Source: an endosymbiont of unidentified scaly snail isolate Monju
GTDB taxonomy: Bacteria; Pseudomonadota; Gammaproteobacteria; Chromatiales; Chromatiaceae
Direction: 5' to 3'
Assembly (NCBI RefSeq): GCF_000801295.1
Contig: NZ_AP012978.1
Location: 496,001-560,000, forward strand
Length of the DNA: 64,000 nt
Part shown: positions 12,223 to 21,904 of the stretch, piece by piece
Layout of the letters: each line of letters begins with the position of its first letter
Position numbering within the stretch: the stretch's first letter is position 1
The notes under the pieces: generated by a model
Database searches by the model: none
Told to the model about the DNA's origin: nothing
What the model saw: only the letters and a program-made list of their open reading frames with translations
Program-made: the position numbers and the translations under genes

Positions 12223-13863
12223 ATGCTCGCCACCGACCCGGCAAATTCGCCGCACACCGAGCCCTCGCAGGCGCCCCCGCTGGTCCCCCACGACGCCGAA
12301 CGCGCCGCCCTGCGCCTGTTCCTCGGTTATCGCATCACCCTCGCGGCCATCCTGCTAACCCTGTTCTTCGTGGTTGGCCGGGGTGGGCTGGGGTCGCATG
12401 CTCCCACGCTGTTCGCCCTGGTCGCTGCCCTCTATATGGTCGCCACCGTCGGCGCCCTGGTGTTCTCGCTACTGCACTTCGCACCGCCCGCCACCCAGGC
12501 ACTGGCAGCCATGTTGACCGACATCGCCCTCTTCTCGTTGCTGGTGTTCGCCAGCGGCGGCGTTGCGTCGGGACTGGGGCTACCCGTGGCCGTCTCGCTC
12601 ACGCTGGGGAGCACGCTGATCGAAGGTCGCCTCGCCCTGGCCGTGGCCGCACTGGCCGCACTCGCCATGCTGGGCGAAGAACTGTTCGCCACCTTCTACA
12701 ACCCGTTCCGCCAGACCGCCTTCATGCAGACCGGCTTTCTCGGCCTGGCTTTCTTTTCCCTGGTACTGCTGGCCATCTCCTTTCGCGCGCGCGCAGCGCA
12801 GCGAGGAGCTGGTCGAACAACGCGAGACCGAACTGCTCAGCCTGGCCCAGCTCAGCGATTTCGTCATCCAGCAGATGCAATCGGGCGTGGTGGTGGTGGA
12901 CAACGACGGCATCGTCCAGCTGATAAACGAATCCGCCTGGGCTCTGCTCGGCCTGCCCACCTACAGCCGGCACCACCCCCTGCGCTCTGTCTCCCCCGCC
13001 CTTGCCGACTGTTACGAAAGCTGGCGAGCGGTCCCCGGGGAGAACAGCCTGAACTTCCGGACCAGCATCAACGGCCGCGACCTGCGCTCACAGTTTGCCC
13101 GGCTCGGTCGCGGAGGAAGCGGCGGCACGCTCATCGTGCTGGAAGACGTGTCGCAACTCACCGAGCAGGCACAGAGGATGAAACTGGCCTCGCTGGGCCG
13201 CCTGACTGCCGGCCCGCCCACGAGATCCGCAACCCCCTGGGGGCGATCAGTCACGCGGCCCAGCTGCTGGAGGAATCGCCCGCGCTGCCCGATGCCGACC
13301 GGCGGCTGATCCAGATCATCCGCCAGAATTCCGGGCGGGTGAACGAAGTGATCGAGAACATTCTCAAGCTGTCGCGGCAGAAGCTGCCCAGGCCCAACCC
13401 CCTGGTGCTCAAGCCCTGGTTGCAGGAGACCGTCACTACCTTCCACAGCGTATTCGGGTTGCAACCCGAACAGATCTCGCTACAGGTAGACCCCGAGGGC
13501 ATCACTGTCTATGCCGACGAGGGACAGCTGAAGCAGATCCTCGAAATCCTTTGCGAGAACGCCATCCGTCATTTTCCCCGCAACCCGGAAGACCTGCGGA
13601 TTCTGATTCTGGGTGGCATCACCCATGAGTCGGGCGGCCCATACATAGAAGTACACGACAACGGCGGCGGCATCGACAGCGAAGCGGTCGAGAAACTGTT
13701 CGACCCCTTCTTCACGACCCACAACCAGGGGACCGGGCTGGGCCTGTATATCGCCCGCCAGCTCGGTGAAGCCAACAGAATCCGGCTGGAATATCGCCCT
13801 CTGGCAAGCGGGGCGTGTTTTCGGTTGATCTTTCTCGACCCCAGGCGACAAAACTCAGGCTGA
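12223..13863 (+). pseudogene. pilS: PilS-like sensor histidine kinase with two compensating frameshifts
   Basis: The gene encodes six N-terminal membrane segments (residues about 30-195), a PAS domain (MQSGVVVVDNDGIVQLINES), a HisKA domain with the phosphorylation motif HEIRNPLGAISHAAQLLEE, and an HATPase domain (GQLKQILEILCENAIRHF, DNGGGIDSEAVEKLFDPFF). It matches PilS, which with PilR controls pilin expression in pseudomonads. The frame is shifted by +1 in a CGCGCGCGC run near 12785 and shifted back by -1 near 13213, where GGCCCGCCC would need one more base to read GLAHEIRNP. About 140 residues, including the PAS domain, are therefore out of frame. This may be sequence error or decay. No pilR follows; an IS begins 43 bases after the stop. 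Confidence 0.8.
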
Positions 13864-13957
13864 CAGGATGTTGAAGAATCCCACTCACGGCGCTTCTTCA
13901 AGGAATTGAACCGCCCCGGGTTTCCCGGAGACTCCATTTCTTGAGAGGATAGAGTCT

Positions 13958-15166
<1,209 letters not shown>

Positions 15167-15205
15167 CTCAAACAAAACAGTCTCCGGAATATCCGGGGCG
15201 GTTCA

Positions 15206-15340
15206 TCCCCTTCAACCTTCGCGACCTTGGCGCCCTTTGCGGTAAATTCCTGCGCACGCTCTGGAAACGTCCTTGCCCCAGCAATCTTTGTGCTCTTCGT
15301 GCCCTTTGTGGTTTCCTCCCTGTGAATCCTGCTGACATGG
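15206..15340. repeat. Partial dispersed repeat, interrupted by IS copy 2
   Basis: The sequence right of the IS (CCTTCGCGACCTTGGCGCCCTTTGCGGT) resembles the inner block at 881-908. Further on, CTTCGTGCCCTTTGTGGTTTCC is the right arm of the same family. The left arm is absent, which is consistent with IS insertion into the element or a rearrangement at the IS. Confidence 0.6.
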
Positions 15341-15350
15341 GGTGTCCCGC

Positions 15351-16541
15351 GTGAGTGTCTTTCTGTTTCCTCTGTTGGCGCTGGCCGTCGCCGGGGTGCT
15401 GTTGTCGCGCCCGCTGCGTAGCGCCCGCGGCTGGCGTGCCACGGTCACGCCGCTGGCGTCGATCATCGGCAGCGGCTTTCTGGTGGTCGCCCCCGTGCTG
15501 GGGCGCTTGCTGGGGCGTTACGCGATCCTGGGCATGACCGGGATCACCCTGGTGGCGCTGACGGTTGGCGCGGTGATGCGCTTCAACATCCGTCACCTCG
15601 AACCGCTGCTTGAACGCGGTGCGCTCGATCCACTCGGTCTCTGGCTGGAACGTGCGGCCAATCTGGCGCTGTCACTGGCCTATGTGATCTCGGTGGCCTT
15701 CTACCTGCGGCTGCTCTCGGCCTTCGCCTTGCGCCCCCTGGTGCTGGAACAGGGGTTCTGGCTGGATGCGCTCACCACCCTGGTGCTGGTCTTCATCGGC
15801 GGGATCGGCTGGCGGCGTGGCCTGCATGCGCTGGAGAACCTCGAGGAATACTCGGTATCGATCAAGCTGGCGGTGATCGCGGCCCTGCTGGCCGGACTGG
15901 CGGTCCACGATCTGCACACCGGTTTCGACCTGTCGGCGGTGCATGCCGGGGTGTCCGATCCCTGGGAAATCGCGCGGGTGCTCGCCGGTCTGCTGCTGGT
16001 GGTGCAGGGCTTCGAGACCTCGCGCTATCTGGGGGCCGAGTATGATGCCGGGCTGCGTGTCCGCAGCATGCGCCGGGCACAATGGCTGTCCACCACCATC
16101 TACCTGGCCTTCCTCGCCTTGGTCACGCCCCTGCTGGGTGGAATAAATGGTGCACGGGTGGATGAGACGGCAGTGATCGACCTGGCCGCCGCAGCGGCCT
16201 GGATCTTGGGCCCCATGCTGATTCTGGCGGCGCTGATGAGCCAGTTCAGCGCGGCGGTGGCAGACACCGTCGGGGCCGGCGGGCTGGTTCAGGAGGAGTC
16301 CCGGGGCCGGATACATGACCGTCAGGCCTATCCCTTGATCGCCTTGCTGGCGATCATCCTGGTGTGGAGCGCCGATCTGTTCGAGATCGTCAGCCTGGCC
16401 TCGCGCGCCTTCGCCTTCTATTACCTGTTGCAGACCCTGCTCGCGCTGCGTCTCGCCTTTGGCTGGCGGCAGCGCCTGGGGTTCGGGCTGGTGGCCGCGT
16501 TACTGGCCTTCGTGGTGCTGTTCGGCAAGGCGGTGGGCTGA
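15351..16541 (+). CDS. Polytopic inner membrane protein, APC-transporter-like
   Basis: A 396-residue protein with about ten to eleven hydrophobic segments and few charged loops. An early segment TPLASIIGSGFLVVAPVLG resembles the first unwound helix of APC-superfamily amino acid permeases (the GSGFL pattern), and EEYSVSIKLAVIAALLAG and VVQGFETSRYLGAEYDA recall the same fold. I do not recognise the exact family or substrate. A GTG start at 15351, eight bases after TGGGGT, is preferred to the GTG at 15342. It stands alone between two dispersed repeats; the operon context gives no hint of function. Confidence 0.65.
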   Translation: MSVFLFPLLALAVAGVLLSRPLRSARGWRATVTPLASIIGSGFLVVAPVLGRLLGRYAILGMTGITLVALTVGAVMRFNIRHLEPLLERGALDPLGLWLERAANLALSLAYVISVAFYLRLLSAFALRPLVLEQGFWLDALTTLVLVFIGGIGWRRGLHALENLEEYSVSIKLAVIAALLAGLAVHDLHTGFDLSAVHAGVSDPWEIARVLAGLLLVVQGFETSRYLGAEYDAGLRVRSMRRAQWLSTTIYLAFLALVTPLLGGINGARVDETAVIDLAAAAAWILGPMLILAALMSQFSAAVADTVGAGGLVQEESRGRIHDRQAYPLIALLAIILVWSADLFEIVSLASRAFAFYYLLQTLLALRLAFGWRQRLGFGLVAALLAFVVLFGKAVG

Positions 16542-16562
16542 CGAGCGGACCATGAGACGTCG

Positions 16563-16858
16563 GGTTTCGATAAACCACGAAGGACACAAAGGGCACGAAG
16601 GTTGTTGGGGCAAGGACGTTCCCAGGCTGTACGCGGGGAATACCGCAAAGGACGCGAAGGAGCATGGGGGGCGAATGTTCGCGGCGGGGATATCGCTCCT
16701 ACCTATCCTCGATGCACCCTAACAGGGCCGGTGACCCCGTCAGGGTGGGGCCTGGAGGCGTTTCTGCCGTAGGAGGCCCTTCCTCGGGCCGAACAGAAAC
16801 CGGCAGGCTCGAAGATTTTTGTGCCTTTTGTGTCCTTCGCGGTTATTCCCCTTGTCAG
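16563..16858. repeat. Dispersed inverted-arm repeat with nested REP and palindrome
   Basis: The left arm, ACCACGAAGGACACAAAGG (from 16575), faces the right arm CTTTTGTGTCCTTCGCGGTTATTCC (to 16850). Between them are a REP-like copy (GCGAATGTTCGCGGCGGGG near 16672), a copy of the CCCTAACAGGGCCGGTGACC palindrome near 16718, and a CCGTAGGAGGCCC block. The 313 bases between the neighbouring genes are thus made of three repeat families nested together; no gene is supported. Confidence 0.65.
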
Positions 16859-17424
16859 AGCTCCTTGCTCAGGGTGAAGGCGCCGCGGATGTCGCCCAAC
16901 TTGAAGCCGCGCGCCTTGTCCCCGGGATAGAGGCGCTCGAGCGTGGCTTCCACCTTCGGCTTGATCTTGGCCGCGTGGCAGTTCAGGCAGGGCTTGCCGG
17001 TGGGGATGGCCTTCATGTAACGGAAGACTTTCTTGCCATCCTGCTCCACGACCTCGGCGTATTCCATACCCTTGACCGGTTCACCCTTGGCCTTGCGCTC
17101 CTCGAAGGTCTTGAGTACGGCCTGCTCCCAGGCGTCCGGTGCGTTGGCCGGGTTGCGGTATTTCAGACTGGTGCGGCCGACCTGCCAGCCCGTGGCCCTG
17201 GCTACCTCGGCGGTGATCTCGGGCACGCGCCTTTGACAGAAGGGAATGGTGCCGACCGGACCGGAGGCCTTCATCGACTTGACCACCTCGGCCTTGAGCT
17301 TGCCGCCGAGCATCTTGGCTGTATTGCGGGCCTCTCCGAGCAGGGCGTCGTTGCCTGCCAGCGCGAGGGTAGCGGCCGAGGCCAGTACCAGAGCGGCCAG
17401 CAGGGAGGTGTAAGGCTTGTTCAT
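16855..17424 (-). CDS. DUF3365 (Tll0287-like) periplasmic c-type haem protein
   Basis: A 189-residue exported protein. Residues 1-23 form a signal peptide ending ATLALAG. The body matches the DUF3365 domain, a PAS-like haem-binding fold typified by Tll0287, with one CxxCH motif (GKPCLNCHAAKIKPKVEATL, around residue 147) after the WEQAVLKTFEERKAKGEPVKG region. Such domains sense redox state or small ligands, alone or fused to kinases and cyclases. It is encoded just downstream of an HD-GYP gene on the same strand, about 130 bases away, so a functional link with c-di-GMP turnover is possible but unproven. The start at 17424 follows GAGG. Confidence 0.85.
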   Translation of the reverse strand: MNKPYTSLLAALVLASAATLALAGNDALLGEARNTAKMLGGKLKAEVVKSMKASGPVGTIPFCQRRVPEITAEVARATGWQVGRTSLKYRNPANAPDAWEQAVLKTFEERKAKGEPVKGMEYAEVVEQDGKKVFRYMKAIPTGKPCLNCHAAKIKPKVEATLERLYPGDKARGFKLGDIRGAFTLSKEL

Positions 17425-17557
17425 GGAAGCTCCTCGTATTGGTGTCGATACCGAGTTCGAGGGGTCGGATTATAGGGTAGGGGAGAGGCCGGCAAGGCGG
17501 GAAAGATATCAACCTGGATCAAGAATTTCAGGATAATTCCGGTGGATGCGGTAGCGG

Positions 17558-18814
17558 TTACGGCTGGTGAATGACGTTGTCGAGCAGGCCTTGTTCAACC
17601 AGCGCCTGCAAGTCGACACCGGTATCGGCAGTGGTTCGCATGCGCTGGATGTGTATGGGATGGTCGGAGTTGCGTACCTGTTGTTCCGCAAGGTCCAGCA
17701 GGCGGGCAGATTCAATGGGTTCGCCGGGGGCGGGGAGCACCAGCACCTGCGGCGCGAGCCGCCGGTCGCGGTTGGGAGCGATCACGACCGCCAGTTCCCT
17801 GGTGGTCAGCTCCACGATGGTGCCGGGGGCATACAGGCCGATGGTCTTGATGAAATGCGCCACCATGCGGGTGTCCCATTGCTTGCCGATGCCGCGCCAC
17901 AGGATGTTGAAGGCCTCGGTCGGCGGGCGACCGGTGTCGTAGACGCGGTCGCTGGTGATGGCATCGTAGGTGTCGGCAATGGCCACGATCTTGGTATAGG
18001 GCGTGATCTGCCCCGCCTTCAGGCCACGAGGGTAGCCGGTGCCGTTCAATCGTTCATGGTGCGCATGAGCCACGTCCAGCGCGACCCGGGTCACCCCGTC
18101 GGTGGAGAGCAGAATGTTGCGGCCGTCCACGGGGTGTTGCTTCATGATCTCCATTTCCTCCACGGTGAGGCGCCCCGGCTTCTTCAGAACCTCATCGGGA
18201 GTCAGCACCTTGCCCACATCGTGCAGCAGGCCACACAGCCCCACCTCGTTCAGTTGCTCACGAGACATGCCCAGCGAGCGACCGAGGGCGATGGACAGCA
18301 GGGACACGCTGAGGGAGTGCTGAGACGTGTATTCGTCCTTGTGGCGGATGCGTGACAGGAGCAGGGCGGTGTCGGGACTCTGCATGACCTCCTCGACGCA
18401 CTCGGCCACGGCTTCCTTGGCGGCCGGTGTGTCGATGGCCTTGCCGAGACGCACGTCGTCCATGATGTCGCCGATCACTCGCGAGGAATGGTGGTAGTGA
18501 TCCAGCGCCCGGGGGAGCCGTTCAGCGAGTGGGGGAGGGGCTGTGCGGGAGGAAATACGGCGTCGCTTGTGCTTGTGCTTACGCGGTTGACGGTCGAGAC
18601 GAACGACTTTCTGCTGGTCGATGATGACATGCTGGCAGTATCGGCGGACCGTCTCGACGTCTTCCAGTGTCTCGACCACGAACCCCTGGAACAAAAAGGG
18701 GGTCTCTTCCCAGGGACGGTCAAGTTCCGCTACATACATGCCAGGCACCAGATCCTGGGTGCTGATGCGCATGCGATGGCTGGTCTTGAATTGGAGGCGG
18801 GGCGATCGTGACAT
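17558..18814 (-). CDS. HD-GYP c-di-GMP phosphodiesterase with DUF3391 domain
   Basis: A predicted 418-residue cytoplasmic protein. The N-terminal DUF3391 domain (RISTQDLVPGMYVAELDRPW) is followed by a basic linker and an HD-GYP domain with LLHDVGK, the metal-binding AHAHHERLNGTGYP and DTYDAITSDRVYD. Intact GYP residues suggest active hydrolysis of c-di-GMP to pGpG/GMP. The start is chosen at 18814 (MSRSPRLQFK) because an ACAGG precedes it; 18772 (MRISTQDL) is the alternative. A perfect hairpin GCGGCTT/AAGCCGC lies just upstream (18827-18846). The DUF3365 haem protein follows on the same strand. Confidence 0.9.
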   Translation of the reverse strand: MSRSPRLQFKTSHRMRISTQDLVPGMYVAELDRPWEETPFLFQGFVVETLEDVETVRRYCQHVIIDQQKVVRLDRQPRKHKHKRRRISSRTAPPPLAERLPRALDHYHHSSRVIGDIMDDVRLGKAIDTPAAKEAVAECVEEVMQSPDTALLLSRIRHKDEYTSQHSLSVSLLSIALGRSLGMSREQLNEVGLCGLLHDVGKVLTPDEVLKKPGRLTVEEMEIMKQHPVDGRNILLSTDGVTRVALDVAHAHHERLNGTGYPRGLKAGQITPYTKIVAIADTYDAITSDRVYDTGRPPTEAFNILWRGIGKQWDTRMVAHFIKTIGLYAPGTIVELTTRELAVVIAPNRDRRLAPQVLVLPAPGEPIESARLLDLAEQQVRNSDHPIHIQRMRTTADTGVDLQALVEQGLLDNVIHQP

Positions 18815-18982
18815 ACCTGTCGTCGGGCGGCTTCCTGATAAGCCGCTTAACGGCAGGGGGGGTGGAGACTTTAGGTTGACACGGATTAGGCTCTCCCCGG
18901 GGTGACCGGGTTCAGCACGTGTGAGCTGTTGAGTGCAGAAGGGAGGCCTGGTCGGGGACGGGAAAGCTGTTTCGAGCAAGAC

Positions 18983-19016
18983 AAAAAAACAGACCCCGGC
19001 TTCTTGCCGGGGTCTG
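18983..19016 (-). terminator. Intrinsic terminator after the NPW-repeat gene
   Basis: On the minus strand CAGACCCCGGC, loop AAGAA, GCCGGGGTCTG is followed by seven T residues. This perfect 11-bp stem is placed 26 bases after the stop of the gene at 19042-19782. Confidence 0.95.
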
Positions 19017-19041
19017 GTTCTGGACCTTGCGTTCCATGCGG

Positions 19042-19782
19042 CTATTGTCCGGCGGGTGTGCCGCCATCGCTCGCTGGTGCGGACGGTGGGGTCGCCTTCG
19101 GGGCCGGTTGTGCAGCGTGGGACGGGGGCATCTGCCCTCGTGCCGGCGGCATGGGCCCCATGGGGCGCATGGGATAGCCATAGGGCGGCGGATAGGGCGG
19201 GCGATGGCCGCGGAACTTGCTCATGCGTTTGTCATGCAGGTATTCCAGGTATTCGCGGCGGCGTTTCTGCTTGGTCTTGTCTTTGCTCCAGGGCATGTCG
19301 AAACCGCTGCGGTCCCAGGGACGGTTGCCCGACCAGGGCAATTCGTCCCAGGCGTCTGATTCCCAGGGGTACTTGTTGCTCTTGTTCCAGGGTGCCCAGC
19401 GATCCCAGGGGTTGTCGCTGCCGCTTCCCCAGCTGAACCAGTCGTTGTTACGGCGTCCCCAGGGGCTGCGTCGGGAGTTCCAGTTCCAGCCTTGCCCGTT
19501 GGCCCAGGGGGCGCTGCGCCCGCCCCAAGGGGTGTTGCCTCCGCCCCAAGGGGTGTTCCCTCCGCCCCAAGGGGTGTTCCCTCCGCCCCAGGGGGTGTTC
19601 CCTCCGCCCCAGGGGGTGTTGCCTCTGCTCCAGGGGGCGTTGCCTCCGCTCCAGGGGGCGTTGCCTCCGCTCCAGGGGGCGTTGCCGGACCAGGGCATGT
19701 TGCCCCAGCCGGAGGCCAGGATGCCGGAACTGGCCAGGACTGCCGCGGTGCCGAGCGCGAGCAGGTGTTTTCGAATGTGCAT
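19042..19782 (-). CDS. Secreted tryptophan/proline/glycine repeat protein (NAPWSGG/NTPWGGG heptads)
   Basis: A 246-residue protein of unknown function. Residues 1-25 are a signal peptide (MHIRKHLLALGTAAVLASSG). Then come about eight heptads: three of the NAPWSGG/NAPWSRG type and five NTPWGGG/NTPWGGR, encoded by near-identical 21-bp units. A second region repeats looser PW motifs (DNPWDRWAPWNKSNKYPWES, DMPWSKDKTKQ), then a basic helix (KRRREYLEYLHDKRMSKFRG), and a Pro-Met-rich tail. Starting at 19782, after AGAGGA, gives the signal peptide. A strong terminator follows. The composition recalls structural envelope proteins such as sulfur globule or surface-matrix proteins, but I cannot assign a family. 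Confidence 0.75.
   Translation of the reverse strand: MHIRKHLLALGTAAVLASSGILASGWGNMPWSGNAPWSGGNAPWSGGNAPWSRGNTPWGGGNTPWGGGNTPWGGGNTPWGGGNTPWGGRSAPWANGQGWNWNSRRSPWGRRNNDWFSWGSGSDNPWDRWAPWNKSNKYPWESDAWDELPWSGNRPWDRSGFDMPWSKDKTKQKRRREYLEYLHDKRMSKFRGHRPPYPPPYGYPMRPMGPMPPARGQMPPSHAAQPAPKATPPSAPASDGGTPAGQ
19515..19690. repeat. 21-bp tandem repeats in the NPW-repeat gene
   Basis: Eight consecutive 21-bp units, five close to CCCCAAGGGGTGTTCCCTCC and three close to CTCCAGGGGGCGTTGCCTCC, encode the heptads NTPWGGG and NAPWSGG. Several adjacent units are identical, so copy number probably varies by slippage or unequal exchange. Confidence 0.9.
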
Positions 19783-19892
19783 GGTGCCGTGTCCTCTTTG
19801 GTTCGCGAGCTGTGTCACGAATCAATCATAGGGCATTTTTCGGCACGGCCACCGGGTATTTTCGCCGAAGGGTGATAGGGTCAGGCCGATGC

Positions 19893-20408
19893 TCAGGCAA
19901 GGGAACCATGCAGCTTGAGGGCATCCTTGCGGGGGGGCTTGCTGCGTGGGGCGGACAGTGTATCGGGTGGCCGCGAAGCGCCGTTGAGGCGCTTGAGCAG
20001 GCGTTGGCACTGGCGCAGACTCAGCTCGACCTGGTAGTTGCGTTGCAGGTGCTGCTGCAGTTGTTTGCCACGCCACTGATCGCCGTCGATGCCGAAGCTC
20101 GAGGGCGGCGATTGCAGGTCGCGCGCGACCGAGGCCATGGCGCTGTCGGAGAGTCGAGCCGGTCGCCCCGGGCTGGTATCATCCAGCAGGCCCTCGAGGC
20201 CGTGCTCGTTGAAACGCTTGCGCCAGCGTTCGATGGTGCGGGTGTGCTCGCCCAAGGCCTCGGCGATGTCGCTGATGCGCTGGCCTTGCAGGATCATCAA
20301 CAGGCAGAAGGCGCGGTAGCAGGCCTTCTTCTCTCGGGAGTGGCCTATCTGCTTGCGCACCGCGTCGCGTAGCTGGGCGATCTGGATTTCCTTGTTGGGT
20401 TCCTGCAT
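19893..20408 (-). CDS. Orphan double-HTH protein related to IS630-type transposase N-termini
   Basis: A 171-residue protein with two helix-turn-helix regions: residues 35-65 (LMILQGQRISDIAEALGEHT) and about 100-140 (winged HTH, WRGKQLQQHLQRNYQVELSL). This is the layout of the DNA-binding half of IS630/Tc1-like transposases (HTH_29 plus HTH_33), including the GLEGLLDDTSPGRPARLS linker. The DDE catalytic half is missing and no remnant of it lies downstream. It may be a remnant or a domesticated regulator; the frame is clean over its whole length. Its start is not preceded by a strong ribosome binding site. Confidence 0.7.
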   Translation of the reverse strand: MQEPNKEIQIAQLRDAVRKQIGHSREKKACYRAFCLLMILQGQRISDIAEALGEHTRTIERWRKRFNEHGLEGLLDDTSPGRPARLSDSAMASVARDLQSPPSSFGIDGDQWRGKQLQQHLQRNYQVELSLRQCQRLLKRLNGASRPPDTLSAPRSKPPRKDALKLHGSLA

Positions 20409-20530
20409 CTAACTTGTGTCCGGCTGAGGGGACGCGGCAAAGTATGCAGATCCGTATGGAGACGCTGGATAGTTATTCGCCGGATTATTGATCTCGGTCA
20501 GCTTGGTCCGGGTAAAGAGGAAACGACACC

Positions 20531-20953
20531 ATGCTGGAATATGTATTTTTCGATCCGCGGCCGCGTGATCGTTTCGTGCGTTTCGTCGAAGAGGCGGGCT
20601 TGGCCCCCGGCCTGGAAGACGATGACGGCTTGCTCAAGGTGCTGCTGCCCGAGGACATCGACGATGACCTGGCTGAACGCATCGAGAATCATTACGACGA
20701 GATGATGGAGCTGGGTCGCGAGCTCTACGAGCAGGAAGGCGAGGACGACGAGGTGGGCTACCATACCGCCGGCATCACGGTGCAGTTGCGTGACGGCAGC
20801 AACGTGTACGCTCAGGTCGATCCGCGTCTGCTCGGGCGCATCATGGAGGTGTTCACCCCGGAGGAGTTCAACCTCGTGGTCAATGCCATCGCCGAGGCGG
20901 TGGAGAACCCTGACGCCCGTTCCCTGTGCCAGCGCATGCGTGACGGCGATTAG
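20531..20953 (+). CDS. Conserved hypothetical acidic protein
   Basis: A 140-residue soluble protein without signal peptide or membrane segments. It is strongly acidic (EDDDGLLKVLLPEDIDDDLAE, EGEDDEVGYHTAG) and has alternating helix and strand prediction by eye. Its start MLEYVFFDPRPRDRFVRFVE follows an AAAGAGGAAAC ribosome binding site. I do not recognise a domain or catalytic motif. It is a single gene between the orphan HTH gene and the ABC importer. Confidence 0.75.
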   Translation: MLEYVFFDPRPRDRFVRFVEEAGLAPGLEDDDGLLKVLLPEDIDDDLAERIENHYDEMMELGRELYEQEGEDDEVGYHTAGITVQLRDGSNVYAQVDPRLLGRIMEVFTPEEFNLVVNAIAEAVENPDARSLCQRMRDGD

Positions 20954-20983
20954 TCCAGGTATTTGACCCGTATCCCGAGGTTT

Positions 20984-20998
20984 CACCCTGTCAGGGTG
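20984..20998. repeat. CACCCTGTCAGGGTG palindrome
   Basis: A perfect 7-bp inverted repeat around one base, 30 bases after the end of the acidic protein gene and before the end of the ABC ATPase gene on the other strand. It shares the CCTGTCAGGG core with the palindromes at 7755 and 16718. Confidence 0.5.
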
Positions 20999-21085
20999 GA
21001 GGCCGCACCGGGGCAGCCTTCGAAACGGGCCTCAACCGGCGCGGCCCCCTGGGTTCCCGTAACATTCTCCCGTCGGGACAGGACC

Positions 21086-21904
21086 TTACCGTTCCGGCGT
21101 TGTTCGACGGGTGACATATCCGGGCTGGTCCGCGGCCCAGTCGATCGCCAGCAGTGGCCCGCCGGGAGTGTCGAACTCGCACAGCGCGCGGCCAAGTAGT
21201 GGCGCCAGGTGTTGCGCCGTGACCAGCTCGACAGCCGGGCCGGCCTCCCAGGCGCCGTTTCCCCCCAGCAGCAGGCAATGCGTGGCGATGTGCCGTGCCA
21301 GGCCGGGGTCGTGTGCCACCAGCAGCAGGGCGCGCCGGGCGTCCACGAAGCGCTGCCGCAACAGGCTCATGACCGTGACCTGCTGGCCGATGTCGAGGTG
21401 GTTCAGCGGCTCGTCGAGCAGGGCCAGCGGTGGATCCTGAACCAGCAGGCGGGCGATCTCGGCGCGCCGCAGCTCGCCTCCCGACAGGGTCTCGGCCGCC
21501 TGCTCCGCCAGTGCGGCCAGGCCCAGTTCGTCCAGCGCGGCACGCGCCGTGGCGATCTCCTCCTGCGTGTCCCACCAGTGGCGCTTGCGCGCGTAGCCCC
21601 CGGCCAGCACCAGTTCGAGCACGCGGTTGTGCAGGCCGGGGTTGCCCTGTTGCAGCAGCAGGCCGAGGCGGCGGGCACGGGCGTGAGCATTCAATGTCTG
21701 CAAGGGAGCGCCCTGCAGGTGGATCTCGCCGCCGGATGGTGGCGCCAGACCTGCCAGCACGCGCAACAACGTGCTCTTGCCCGCCCCGTTGGGGCCGAGC
21801 ACCACCCAGCACTGACCGGGCTCGATACGCAAGTGCAGGTCTTGTATCAGGGGGCGTTCCGGATGGCCGATGTGCAGACCGCGGGCCTCGAGCAGGACGT
21901 TCAC
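21086..21904 (-). CDS. FecE/BtuD-type ABC importer ATP-binding protein
   Basis: A 272-residue ATPase with Walker A LGPNGAGKSTLLRVLAG, signature LSGGELRRAEIARLL, Walker B PLALLDEPLNHLD and the H-loop VAHD. The GTG start at 21904 overlaps the permease stop by four bases (GTGA). With the FecCD permease it would form the membrane part of a vitamin B12, haem or Fe-siderophore importer. The cognate periplasmic binding protein and a TonB receptor are not in view, and no cobalamin riboswitch was noticed upstream, so the substrate is open. Confidence 0.88.
   Translation of the reverse strand: MNVLLEARGLHIGHPERPLIQDLHLRIEPGQCWVVLGPNGAGKSTLLRVLAGLAPPSGGEIHLQGAPLQTLNAHARARRLGLLLQQGNPGLHNRVLELVLAGGYARKRHWWDTQEEIATARAALDELGLAALAEQAAETLSGGELRRAEIARLLVQDPPLALLDEPLNHLDIGQQVTVMSLLRQRFVDARRALLLVAHDPGLARHIATHCLLLGGNGAWEAGPAVELVTAQHLAPLLGRALCEFDTPGGPLLAIDWAADQPGYVTRRTTPER

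Noticed and set aside
18827-18846. c-di-GMP riboswitch before the HD-GYP gene
   Set aside because: There is a short perfect hairpin, but none of the conserved GEMM core bases could be found in the leader.
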